Of a stretch of 64,000 bases of DNA, positions 13,511 through 23,818 are shown piece after piece (the first letter of the stretch is position 1; each line of letters starts with the position of its first letter). This DNA is from Leucosporidium creatinivorum (Eukaryota > Basidiomycota > Microbotryomycetes > Leucosporidiales > Leucosporidiaceae): contig BCKL01000001.1 of the NCBI GenBank assembly GCA_001600635.1, forward strand, positions 724,808-788,807, written 5' to 3'. Made by a program: the position numbers and the translations under genes. Under the pieces are notes generated by a model. The model was not told the origin of the DNA and searched no databases. It saw only the letters and a list, made by a program, of their open reading frames with translations.

Positions 13511-14485
13511 CTACATGAGCATAGCAGCTCCCGCACCAACGAGCGCGAGCAGCGCCGAAGCCTGGAGCGAGCCAGCGCTGGAGGCGGGCTTGGTGGCCGA
13601 AGGAGCGGGGGCGGCGCTGGGGGGAAGAAGGAGGGAGGAAGAGGGTCATCGAGGTGCTCGAGATGGGGGCGCGGGAGCATGGGAGGAGGAGGGGATGGAG
13701 GGCTCACGAGCTGGCCATGGAGGCGATCGAGGAGGCAGCGGAGGAGGCAGAAGAGACCATGCTACTCGAGGCGGGAGCGGAGGATGACGAGGATTGGACC
13801 GAGGCGGAGGAGATCGCCGACGAGATGGCCGAGGAGATGGCACTGGTTGTGCAATAGCGAGAGGCGGGAGGTTAGTACAATTCTCGTCAGAGCGGAGACA
13901 GTAGAAGGGCGAGGTGGGGTGGGAGAGTGAGCGTGCAATACTCACGAGGAAACGCTGCTAGCTGGGGGCGCCGAAGCACTCTCGGCGGCGGGCGCGGACG
14001 TCTCGGTGGGAGCGGGAGCAGAGCTGGCGTCTCCAGTCGGGATGGTAACGGTGATACCAGCGGCCGAGCAGTACTACTCGATCCAAGCGAGCGTGGGGTC
14101 AGCTCTCCTGCCTAAACTCGCGCTCCAAGCTCAGGCTCGGCGCTCGATCCCCCACATCGAAAACTCACCTGCTGTCCCACAGTGATCCCGATACTAGCGT
14201 CGGCAGGCGGGCAAGCCGAAGAAAGACAGCTAGCGACAGCGTTGATGAACATCTCGGAGCTGCACAAGCACTTGATATCCGTCGAGGCGCAGGTGGTGAG
14301 GGTCGCCGAGGTGCCGATGCATTGGAGGACACTGTTTCAACGCACGAGGGTGAGTATAGTGAGTGGGATGTTAGATGAGAAGAGAGGACAAACCAGGTGG
14401 GGGCGGTAGCCTGACGGCGGGCGAGGGAGGCGCCGAGCACGAGGGAGGGGAGGGCGGCGAGACTGAGGGCGGCGGCGAACTTCAT
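13511..14485 (-). CDS. CFEM-domain GPI-anchored surface protein, copy 1
   Basis: CFEM domains are fungal extracellular eight-Cys modules; some bind haem and pass on iron, others act in the wall or in pathogenesis. The protein starts with a clear signal peptide (MKFAAALSLAALPSLVLG). The mature domain has all eight cysteines, the first (TGT) formed across the first intron so that exons 1 and 2 join as APT-CVLQC. The motif DIKCLC keeps the Asp that ligates haem in some CFEM proteins. The rest is Ser/Ala/Thr-rich and ends in a short hydrophobic GPI tail (LQASALLALVGAGAAMLM). The last exon is reached by a GTGAGC donor that follows MASS; reading through it would stop at once without the GPI tail. 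It has the same exon plan as the neighbour at 14796-15633, so the two are tandem duplicates. Confidence 0.88.
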
Positions 14486-14795
14486 GTTGTTAGTCTGTAG
14501 GGAGTGGATCTGTGTGGTAGGAAGAAGAGAGAGGAGGAGACGCTTCCTTCAACTTTTTGGGTCTAAGAAAGAGAACAAAGAGCAAGACAAGGGCGATCGA
14601 GAACTTCGCCGAGAGAAGGGGCGAGGAGGTGCTTGCTGTGCTGTTCAAAAGCGGCCGTTGCAGTGATGGTGGACCCGTGCTGTAAGCAGGGTAAACGAAT
14701 AAATAAACCATGTAGGTAAAAAAAAAAAAACTGGTACTGATGTGGAAACCCCTCCCTGCGCCGTTCGAAAACCGTCGCCGAACCCCGGAATCCTC
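14486..14795. other. Spacer between the tandem CFEM genes
   Basis: Holds the 3' UTR of copy 2 and the promoter of copy 1. A run of 13 A (14718-14730), which is a T-run in the coding sense of copy 1, lies about 235 bp upstream of its ATG; such tracts keep nucleosomes off yeast promoters. CTACAG in coding sense at 14495-14500. Confidence 0.5.
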
Positions 14796-15633
14796 CTACT
14801 GCATCAGAGCAGCGACTCCCACTCCAAGGAGAGCCAGCAGCGTCGATCCCACAACAGCAGAAGCACCAGATGTAGGCTTTGTAGCAGAGGGAGCAGCAGG
14901 CGGCGCACTGTATGAAGGCGGAGAAGAACAATCAGCGAGGGCAGGAGATGGGGCTCCGGGGGTCGAGAACTTACGAGCTGGAGATGACTGTGGCGGCGGT
15001 GGATGAAGGTGCAGCAGCGGCTTTGGGGGAAGAAGAGGGTGCAGGAGAGGAGGAGGAGGAGAGCGAGGCGCCGGCGGCTTCAGCGGAGACTTGAAGGGCC
15101 CTGAGAAAGACAAGAGATCAGTTCGGCGAAAGCGAGATGGGGACTGGAGGGACTCACGAAGCGCTGGCAGCAGCGTTGGTCGCGCTTGCAGTGATGGAAG
15201 CGATGGAAGAAGCATAGGCTTCCGGGATGGAGACAGTGACTCCAATGGAGGCGCAGTACTGCCCGCCGAAAGGTTCAAGGTTCAAAAGTCAGCGCCGAGC
15301 TTCCAAAGCCCTCATCGGCAGTCGAACTCACCTGCTCGCCGAAGATGACTCCGATAGCCGCGTCTTCAGGAGAACAGCTCGAGGCGTAGCAGGAAGCTAC
15401 AGCCTCGAGGAAAGCCGGGCGAACGCAGAGGCATTGGGTGTCGGCCGTGGCGCATGAGGTGGCCGCAGCGGCCGTTCCGACGCAGCTGACGACGCTGTGG
15501 AATGAGTAGAGGGTCAACAGGATATCTATGTGTTTTGGAAGGCGGCAACTCACCAGGAAGGCGCCGACTGAGCGACCACGAGTGCGAGAGGCGCGAAGGC
15601 AACGGCAGCGACGATGGAGACGGGGCGGACCAT
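14796..15633 (-). CDS. CFEM-domain GPI-anchored surface protein, copy 2
   Basis: Signal peptide MVRPVSIVAAVAFAPLALVVA, then the eight-Cys CFEM domain: CVVSC, TSC, DTQCLC, ASC, SSC and, after an intron, EQYC. The haem-type Asp is present. The first Cys codon is again split by a phase-2 intron, and the second intron falls just before YC, exactly as in copy 1. The tail is Ala/Ser/Pro-rich with a hydrophobic end (VVGSTLLALLGVGVAALM) typical of a GPI signal. Four introns are inferred. Haem or iron use and wall attachment are inferences from the family. Both copies read leftward with about 310 bp between them. The domain sequences are clearly diverged, so the duplication is not recent. Confidence 0.88.
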
Positions 15634-16194
15634 GTTGTAGTAGTGAGATAAAGTGTATAGAAACGAGACTGAACCAGAGAGAGCGAGGACGAAGCAGGAG
15701 AAGAAGAGAGGAGGGAGGCAGAGAGAGAAAGAGAGAGAAGAGGGAGAACAAAGAGTGAGACACGCGACAAAGGGATGTATCAAGTTTTTTGTTAACGAGG
15801 GGGAGAGGTTCGACCGTTGGGTGATGGAAGGATGGCATGGAGGCTTTTTTTCGGCCGTTGGAGCTCGAGCCTGGGATGTCGAGCCGATCTCCGGCCGAAG
15901 CGAGCTCGGCGAAGGCGAGCAGCTTTGTGTGGAGAACGATGTGTACTCGCCTCGTGCTGACCACACAGAGAGTCAAGTGCATCTCATTGACTTGGTGCGA
16001 GGAAGGCCAGCTCAGAAGATGCAGTGCAGCCTTTACGCCGGTCGTGGACCTGCTCGGCGCTCTTGTCCAGCGACCTCTCTGCACTCCCACTCAACTCATA
16101 CAGCTCCAGGGGTTAACGATTGTAATGCAAATGCGGCTCGACCGACTCGGGGTACGTATAGCCAGCCCAGCACTGGATCTATAGCGTTCCCTCC
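15634..16194. other. Promoter of CFEM copy 2 and 3' UTR of the CHORD gene
   Basis: No supported gene. The left 150 bases are A/G-rich on the + strand (C/T-rich in gene sense), typical of leaders in this window. Confidence 0.5.
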
Positions 16195-17652
16195 CTACGA
16201 GCGCAGCTTGTTCTGATCGTCGTAGACGGCCTCCTTGGCTCCCGTCGTTCCACGGCCGCCACCTGCAAACACGAGAATAGGTCAGCATCGAGAGCTCGAG
16301 CCAAGCGAACGAGGGCCAGCACTCACCAGCACTGAAAGCGAGCTGGGCGACAAAGTTCTTGGCGAGCGAAGGGTCGAGAGCAGTGATGGAAGGCCAGGAG
16401 CGAGCGTCGGCTTTGGCGAGGGTGATCTCCGTCTTGGTGCCGAGAATGGTGTACTTGCTCTCCTCAGTGTTGATGGGGCCGTAGAGGGCGAAGGTCTTGG
16501 TGAAGCGCTTGTGGCCGGGGAGCAGGAGGTCGACGTGCATCTGTATGATAGTGGGAAACAATCAGCGAAGGTCACAGAAGAGAGGGGAGTGAGATGACGA
16601 ACAGCCTCAGCCTCAAACTTGACGCCGCTGACTTCCTTGTCGGCTCCCTTGCCAAAGACCGAGACGATGACCTGACGAGGAGTCTGGTAGTGGTCCACTC
16701 GGCAGTCGACAAGCTCCTCCTTGTCCTCCTTCTTGGCTCCGACGTAGAGATGCTTGCCGGTGCGGCAGCCTTGGATGGCGACTGTGGAGAGAGAAGGGGG
16801 TCAGCGCCGAGCAGGGGAAGGAGCGAGGGTAAGGAAGAGATGTACGGAACTCGTCAAAGTCGAGCACCCGGCGCTTGCAGCACGAGTAGCCCTTGGATCC
16901 TTCGTGGAAGATGGGCTGTGGAGTGATGTGCTCAGCCCTCGGCGTTAGAGGAGAGCGAAGGAACGAGGCAACTCACAGCTCCAGCATGGTAACGGCATTC
17001 CTCGCCCTCGCGATCCTCGCCATCGAACCTCACTCCACACGCCTTCCTCTTGCAAACGGTACCCTTCTCCACCACCACCTCGGGATCGTCCTGCTCCTCA
17101 ACGTAGGCGGTCGAAGCGGGCTTAGCAGTGTCGGCGAGGGGCGTAGAAGCGCGAACTGGTGGTGGGGGCAAGGGAGCAGCGGCAGCGGCTCCGTACACCT
17201 CTTTGCCCTCGGCGTTTGTGGTAGTAGGCGTAGGAGTTGGCGGCACAATGGGCTTGGGAGGGGCGACGGGCGCTTCTGACGAGTGAGTGCCCGTGGCGCA
17301 TCCAGGCAGGTTGAGGAAATCGTCGAAAGAGGTGACAGCTCGGTTGATAGTCTGGCAACAAGACCACGACTTCAAACCCTCGTGGAAGACTGCAGGAAGC
17401 AAGCCGAAAGACGCGTGAGCTGAGCTGGAGCTGCTGAGCTGTAGAAGAGTCAAGGTGCGACGTACCTGGTGCTCCAGGGTGGAAGCTGCAGTCTGCTGCA
17501 TCGTTGTTGCTCTCGTCGAAGGTCTTGCCGCATCCTTTACGCGTGCAGGTCGTCACTGAGAGCGGGCGAAACGAGCGTGAGCAGGAAGCGAGTCAGCAAG
17601 CGAGTTTAGTAAGCTGTAAGGGAGCAGTACGGAGCTCGAAAGTGAGCTTACT
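16195..17652 (-). CDS. CHORD-CS domain protein (CHORDC1/RAR1-type HSP90 co-chaperone)
   Basis: Proteins of this family bind HSP90 through zinc-binding CHORD modules and a CS (p23/SGT1-like) domain. CHORD I begins CTRKGCGKTFDESNN and continues CSFHPGAP, VFHEGLKSWSCC, FDDFLNLPGC. A Pro/Thr-rich linker follows. CHORD II has CKRKACGVRFDGED, CRYHAGAPIFHEG, SKGYSCCKRRVLDFDEF and GCRTGKH. The CS domain follows (CRVDHYQTPRQVIVSVFGKG, MHVDLLLPGHKRFTKTFALY, KTEITLAKADARSWPSI). The protein ends VYDDQNKLRS. The start codon is split by an intron: A at 17652 is joined to TG at 17555-17554, giving CACC-ATG-ACG-ACC. No other in-frame ATG precedes the first zinc ligand. Five introns or so. Head to head with the magnesium transporter gene. 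Confidence 0.9.
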
Positions 17653-17815
17653 GGTGCTATTTGTATCGAAGCAGCGAAATGGGCAGAGGTCAAGCTGTTT
17701 CGAGCTTTGACTTGGGGAATTTCAGCGAGCTCAAAGGGTTCGCTTCCCTCCAAAAATCTCGGCTCTCGTTCGTTCCTTCGCCAGCCAGCAGCAGTCAGCT
17801 TGAACAGCTACAGAG
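17653..17815. promoter_or_regulatory. Bidirectional promoter, CHORD / MNR2-like gene
   Basis: 163 bp between the start codons, also containing the 5' leader upstream of the split ATG of the CHORD gene. CTACAG ends two bases before the MNR2-like ATG (17808-17813). Confidence 0.45.
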
Positions 17816-20800
17816 ATGGTGTCGAGCACCTCCCCCGACCGCTCTTCCCCCATCGCCGGCCCTTCTCACGACGAATCTGCCCACTCGTCGCCTCGCCCTG
17901 CCTCCGAGATTGGCCTGCCAGACCAGCGCCAGCGAGATCAAGATGTACATCTCGCACACTCAATGAACCAGACCAACGCTTTCGTCCGCACCAGGAGCAA
18001 CACCATGATGGACAGGGCAGACATGGCAACGCCCCAGCGCCTCAACAGCGAGGGACGTCAGAACTCGGAGGGTGTGAGCGGCAGCAGGCGCAGGGGATCC
18101 GTCTCGGTGCAGCCTTCCAGTGCCATGGATCATCTCGCCGACGACCTCGAAATCTCGGCGCACCAGGATTCGCACCAGGATCGGCGATTCTTTGACGGCG
18201 ACAACAGCTCGCCCATGGCCTCGGGAGCCAGCGCAGGGGGAGGAGGAGGAGGAGGAGGGACAGCTAGCCGCTCTGATCGCCAGCAACGGTTCGCTCCCAT
18301 GCCCCACCACACCCCGTCCAACGTGCAGCATTCGGCCGCCGCTGCTCGCCTCTACCGCCATCATCGCAACCTGAGCGAGTCGAGCATCGACAGCCAAGGA
18401 GGCGCCTACATCGACCACCGCAGGCAGCCGCACTCGCTCTCGCTCATGACGGGGACACCAGGTCGAATGGCAGGACCGAGCTCGGCAGGCGCCATGGCGC
18501 ACACGAGGAGCCCCGACGGCTACGGTCGAGCGGGAGACCTTCGGCGAGGCAGCGGAGGAGACGAGCCTGTGGAGGACTATGCGCTCGGCCGACCTTACCC
18601 TGTTCTTCGCCAATCCTCCTCTCGCTCTCCCATCTCGCCCTCCGACGACCCTGGCCAGTCGGGCATCTCCACTCGAACGACTCGGGGCTTCTCGACTCAG
18701 GATCTCGACGAGAACCCCATCTCCGATGATGATGGCCGCGTTTCTCCTCGGCACCACCTTCAACGTCACCCTTCGCAAAAATCCTACCAATCCATCCCTT
18801 CCTCCCGCCATTCGCTCGAGCAGGAGGATCACCACCACCACTCGGGCGACTTCTCAAACCAGCTCTCTCGGCAAGGCTCCTTCACCGGCGCCCCCGAGGA
18901 CGATATCTGCTACCCCGCCCATGGAGCAGCACCCGAGGTCGACCTCATTGACATTGGCTACCCCGAGCACCACGAGCATCACGAGCATCACGATGCCGGC
19001 GTCCCCGGCGTCTTGCACAACTTCCCCTTCCCGTTCAACTTTGGCGTGCTCGAGGAGTTTGCCGAGCGTGAGAAGGAGGGGATGCCGATCCCTGGTGCGC
19101 GCAAGAGGGCGCAGCGAGGAGGAGCAGACGGAGGACTGTCGAGCGCCATGTCGCCGCCGGGCTACGGCACCTCGGCGGTCTCGAACCGAGCGGCGTTCAG
19201 CAGCGGGAGCGAGGGCGATCACCCGCGGCGGATGGGTCGGCAGCGCAAGCTCAGCGAGAGCGTAGCGCCAGGTCGATACCGTCGCAAGCTGGCGCTGTTC
19301 GAGGGAGCAGGCGACGACGATGAGGGAGGACCGACTCGACCGCCTCCCGAGCCGACCGCGGGCAGGACCTCCTTCCCCACCATCATGGACACCAAGACGC
19401 CTCTTCTCGACAAGCGAGATACCGCCGTCGCAGGAGGAGGCTATGGAGCAGCAGGCGGCCAACCACGAACAGCAACGGGCGCCGCCGGCGGAGCACGACC
19501 ATACCGCTTCTCCTTCTACTCCAACGCCCTCCCATCTACCATCCACGCTCGCTCGCTCGCCGAGATCCCCGCCGAGGGTCAGACCTTCGAGGAGCTCTTC
19601 GTCGGCAAGCAAGAACCCACGTACGAGGAGGAGCAGAGCTATCGCACCTCGGGGGGCGGGACGGCTCACGATGCCCGGACGAGCAACTTCTCGCCACCGA
19701 GCGGAGCGGGAACGGGCGCCAACACGCCGAATGGAGCGGCGAGTAGCGCGGGCGTCAATGCTGCGATGCATAGCGCCAGGCCGGCGGGAGTTCCTCAGGC
19801 TGGCTTGGCCGCGGAGGCGAGGGCGAGGGCCGACAAGTTGCGCACGGGGTTGATTAGGAGTGATGTTGATGCCGAGGCCAACACCTGGTGGTTGGACGTG
19901 TTGTGCCCCACCGACGCCGAGATGAAGGTTCTCAGCAAGGTGAGTCGAGCTCGCTTTCGGCTGTCGCTCGAGCCTCGCTGACCCGGCTCTTCCGGTACAG
20001 GTCTTCGGCATTCATCCCCTCACCACGGAGGATATTCAGATGGAGGAGACGCGCGAGAAAATCGAGCTCTTCCGCAACTACTACTTCGTCTGCTTCCGCT
20101 CGTTCGAGCAGGATCCATACAGTCCGACCTACCTCGAGCCGCTCAACATGTACATCATCGTTTTCCGCGAGGGCACACTCTCCGTATGTTCGCGCTGTTC
20201 TGCTTTGCTCGGCAACTCGGCGCTGACCCTGCTGCTTCGGCGCTTCCTCAGTTCCACTTCCGAGGTACCCCTCACCCTCAGAACGTCCGTCGGCGTATCA
20301 AGCAGCTCAAAGACTACATCAACGTTACCTCGGACTGGATCTCCTACGCCTTGATCGACGACATCACCGATGCCTTTGGACCCCTCATCCAGAACATCGA
20401 GTACGAGGTAGACAGCATCGATGAGCTCGTGCTGATCCTCAAAGAGGCCGAGCAGAGTGACATGCTGAGGAGGTGAGTCGATGGGAGTAGCTCGCGATGG
20501 AGAAGAGTGCCCGCTGACCCTTCTCTTCGACGCTCGAACAGGATCGGAACGTGCCGAAAGAAGGTCATGGGCCTGCTCCGTCTCATGGGCAACAAGGCGG
20601 ATGTCGTCAAGGGGCTGTCGAAGCGCTGTAACGAGAACTGGTCGGTTGCGCCCAAGTCGGACATCGTGAGCTCGCCCTCGTCTACAGCTCTCGCTCTCGC
20701 TGACCCTCGCCTTCCTTTCGCAGGGCCTCTACCTCTCCGATATCCAAGATCATATCACCACTTCGACGCAGAACTTGACGCATTACGAGAAGATTCTCTC

Positions 20801-21399
20801 GCGTTCACACTCCAACTACTTGGCTCAGATTTCGATTGAGATGTGCGTTTTCAACGGCCTTCGGTGGCTCTGCTCGGCCGAGCTTTGCAGCCTAGCTAAT
20901 GTTTCGCTTCATCGCCATACAGGACCGACGCCAACAACCAGATCAACGACGTGCTCTCCAAGCTTACGGCTCTCGGTACCGTGCTCATTCCCGTGAGTTG
21001 TTCCGCCATCAAACGCCGAGCAAGCTTCGCTAACGCCGAACCCCTTCGCCCTTGTAGATGAACTTGATCACTGGTCTGTGGGGAATGAACGTCCATGTAC
21101 CAGGTCAAGACGTCGAGAATCTTCACTGGTTCTTCTCGGTACGTGGCTCACGACTGAGCTCCCCTTCCTCGCCGAAAGCAGCTGCTGACCTCTGCTTCCT
21201 CCCACCCCGCTCCGAAGATCATCGGCTGCCTTGGCGCCATCGCTATTGGAGGAGCATGGCTCACCTACCGCGTGAGTACCCTGTCGCTACTCCCCTTCCG
21301 CTCCTCTCGCCGTCTCCTCTCAAGCGTCGCTCCACCGCCAACGCCGACCTCGCTAACCTCCTCCATGTCACGCTACAGGTTTTCGTTCGGTCGTCGTAA
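17816..21399 (+). CDS. CorA-type magnesium transporter, MNR2/ALR family
   Basis: A divalent cation channel of the ALR/MNR2 branch of CorA; Mnr2 releases Mg2+ from the vacuole and Alr1 imports it at the plasma membrane. The protein has about 1,030 residues. The first exon (17816-19938) holds a long disordered, His/Ser-rich cytosolic region with PYRFSFYSNALPSTIHARSL and ends in the CorA core (WWLDVLCPTDAEMKVLSK). Then follow FGIHPLTTEDIQMEETREK, YYFVCFRSFEQD, NMYIIVFREGTLSFHF, the long stalk helix, the first membrane helix and the filter motif GLWGMNV, and a second helix (IIGCLGAIAIGGAWLTY). The final exon adds only VFVRSS. GMN is the hallmark selectivity motif. The long N-terminal region favours MNR2 over bacterial-like forms, but which yeast paralog it matches is not decided. 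Eight short introns, all in the conserved half. Confidence 0.92.
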
Positions 21400-21779
21400 A
21401 AAGGAAGAAGTCGTTCGAGTTTCTTGTGTTACACGTTGTACAAGTACACCCCCGTCTCGGCTCGCTGTATCGCTATTGCATTTGCTCGGTCTTTGCTACT
21501 CCCGCCCTTACAGTACTTGCTTCGCTCCGCTACCTCAATACATAGAGATTCTGCCATCGTCACGAGTTGAAGCTGTATGCACGCGACTTTCGAAATCCCT
21601 CCATGTTCCCCCCGCGTTGGCTTTTCGTTTGGGCTACGGCCTTCGTAGGTAAGGAGTAGCTCGAGGCGATCGAGCCGCCTTCGCTCTTCGTTCCCTCCTC
21701 AATCTCTGCCTCGTTCTCTTCTACATCACCACTAGGTCGAGTCGCGCGCTCTTGTGCGCAGGATAGTCGACTACAGGAC
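21400..21779. other. Intergenic region with a probable leader
   Basis: 3' UTR of the transporter gene and promoter/leader of the next gene, both on +. Pyrimidine-rich toward the right; CTACAG at 21771-21776, three bases before the next ATG. No other feature seen. Confidence 0.5.
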
Positions 21780-23577
21780 ATGGCACGGTGGGGTCTCTCC
21801 CCTGTAGCGCTGCTACTCGCCCTCAGCTTGGGGAGCCTGGGCAGCGCGCAAGAGGCCCAGGTGAGCGGTTCTCCCGTCCGTGAGCCTCTGTAGGGAAAGC
21901 TGACGGGACTCGACTACAGGCCGATGATGCTCTACAGGGCGTCACTGCTCCTCCCATCGCCTGGTTCTGGCAGCTCGACACGGACGATAACCAGAGAGGG
22001 ATTCAACGGTGCTCCTCGCCGCTGTCTCTAGCTACAGACAATCCTCAATCGGCTGCTACACCCGTTTTCCCGCTGTACATGTCCCTCTTCCCCATCGGCG
22101 GTCAGGTAAGCTCACTCATCCGCAAGAACCCTCGAAGACGACCGTTGCGACGGAGCGATGCTTACCACGCGTCACTTTGCTGCAGCCTTCTACTCAGTTT
22201 GTGCTGGACGGGCCAAATCTCACATACTTTCAATGGACCGCCAATCTACCTGTCGTGAGTCATCTCTCAAAGCCGAACCGTCGCGTCGAATGAGAGGCTC
22301 GTTCGAGTGGCCTGCTCCGAACGGCGCGGCGGAGCAGAAGTCCAGGGAGCGAGCGGAATAGCGGCTGACTCTCGGTATCATTCCACAGGGCACCAACTTC
22401 AGCATCAGCATGACCGACAGCTCTAAGCCTCAGAACTCGGGCGGTACCGTCGATGGTTGTGCGTCTCGCTTCCGCCTTTTGATCGAGCAGAAGCCGAGCG
22501 TTGAGTCTGACTCGATTCTCATGCCAACAGTCTACATCACGGAAGGCTTCAACAACTGTACCGACGCGCCTCAAGCGGCATCCCCACTCTCTATCAGCCT
22601 CAGCCCTAACGACACGGCTTGTGGAGAGATTGACGTTGCTATCCACGGCGGAGAATCACCGTACACCATCTCGCTGCTCTCCGGGTGAGCTATAGCGTGA
22701 GGTTTGATTGAAAGGCAGGGCTAATCTGTTTGATTTCGCAGGACCTCGGGCTTGTATGGCAACCTCACGGGCTTGCGCGCCGAGAACGGGGTGAAGCTTC
22801 GCAACACGATCCCCTCGGGGCAGAAGTTCAATCGTGAGTATGCTCTCCGGCTGATCAAAAGAATCGTCGCTAATTTCGTGGCCTACTCCAGTCTTCGTGA
22901 CCGACAACCTCGGCCTCACCTCGAACGTGACGAGCACCATGACCTCGGCGCTCGGCTCGCCAGTCTGCAACGTGCCGGACGTCGACACTGGCGACAGCAG
23001 CAGCACCTCAGCTCCTCTAGGCGCCATCATCGGAGGCGCCGTCGGCGGTGTCGTCGCCGCTCTCTTACTTGCCCTGCTCGCCTGGTGGCTGCTTCGCCGA
23101 CGGTCGGAGAAGGCCAACCAGCGGTATCGGGAGGAAGAGCTTGCCACGAAAGGCGAGTTCCGCATGGCAGATGGTACGGTACCTCTCGTGCAGCCCTTCG
23201 TCGTACCGCCACAGCGCTCCTCCGATTACGCCGAGTCGACCAGCCCAACCTCGGCGCACCCTTCCTTCTCGCCTCACGACTACCCTTACTCGGGATCCCA
23301 CACTACACCACCACCGGCATTACCACACTCTGCCTACACCCACTCACAATCCTCTCCTACCTCGCCCAACTCCCAGCACAACTCTTACCCAAGTTACGGC
23401 GACGAATCGTACCGAACTCGATCCTACGATCCCTCCTACGAGCCAACAGCAGCCTCCTCTACCGTCGATGGGCTCGCCAACCCCGAGGAGTTTGCGTACC
23501 GAGATGCAGGAACTTGGATTCCGCCCAACGGTCAGACTCCTTCCCTCCCTCCAGGAGCGCAGAGGCCAACTCCATGA
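21780..23577 (+). CDS. Single-pass surface protein with Ser/Pro-rich cytosolic tail
   Basis: I do not recognise a named family. The start ATG 21780 gives a signal peptide (WGLSPVALLLALSLGSLGSA). The outer part has about 300 residues with several N-glycosylation sequons (NLT, NFS, NVT) and conserved-looking blocks LDGPNLTYFQWTANLP, YITEGFNNCTDAP and ISLSPNDTACGEIDVAIHGG. One membrane helix follows (APLGAIIGGAVGGVVAALLLALLAWWLL, near the middle), then a basic stop-transfer (RRRSEKANQRYREEE) and a Tyr/Ser/Pro-rich tail of about 160 residues. The layout, a short glycoprotein outside and a long disordered tail inside, is common among basidiomycete surface or sensor-like proteins. Seven introns of about 60-80 nt are inferred, dense in the outer part and absent from the tail. 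A sensor role is only a guess. Confidence 0.75.
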
Positions 23578-23818
23578 AAGCCGAGCAGCTAGCTCTCCTC
23601 AGTGAGGAGACCCCCACCCCATATGTAGCGTAGTCGTATAGAATCTTTTCCCCTCGCATCAGTGTTCGCATCTTAGCCTGCAAGTCAGCTCCCCTGCATA
23701 ATCAGTTTCCTCTCACTCCGTTGGCTGAGAACCGCTGTTGTGGAGCTCTCTTACCTACGCTCACCTCGACTCGGCTTCTCGACTCGTTTCAAGGGCTACA
23801 GCTCGCGGCTCGGGCTTC

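Noticed and set aside
13646-13945. Open frame of 99 codons on the minus strand, Pro/Arg-rich
   Set aside because: Out-of-frame reading of the CFEM copy 1 exons; the GPI-type frame is favoured by the signal peptide, cysteines and exon plan shared with copy 2.
14718-14730. Run of 13 A as a possible retroposed poly(A) tail
   Set aside because: No gene copy or target duplication is seen beside it; it fits a promoter T-tract of CFEM copy 1.
18854-20011. Long open frame (385 codons) on the minus strand
   Set aside because: It mirrors the first exon of the magnesium transporter. The strong C/G third-position bias of real genes here keeps the opposite strand free of stops. Its residues are low-complexity and unlike a protein.
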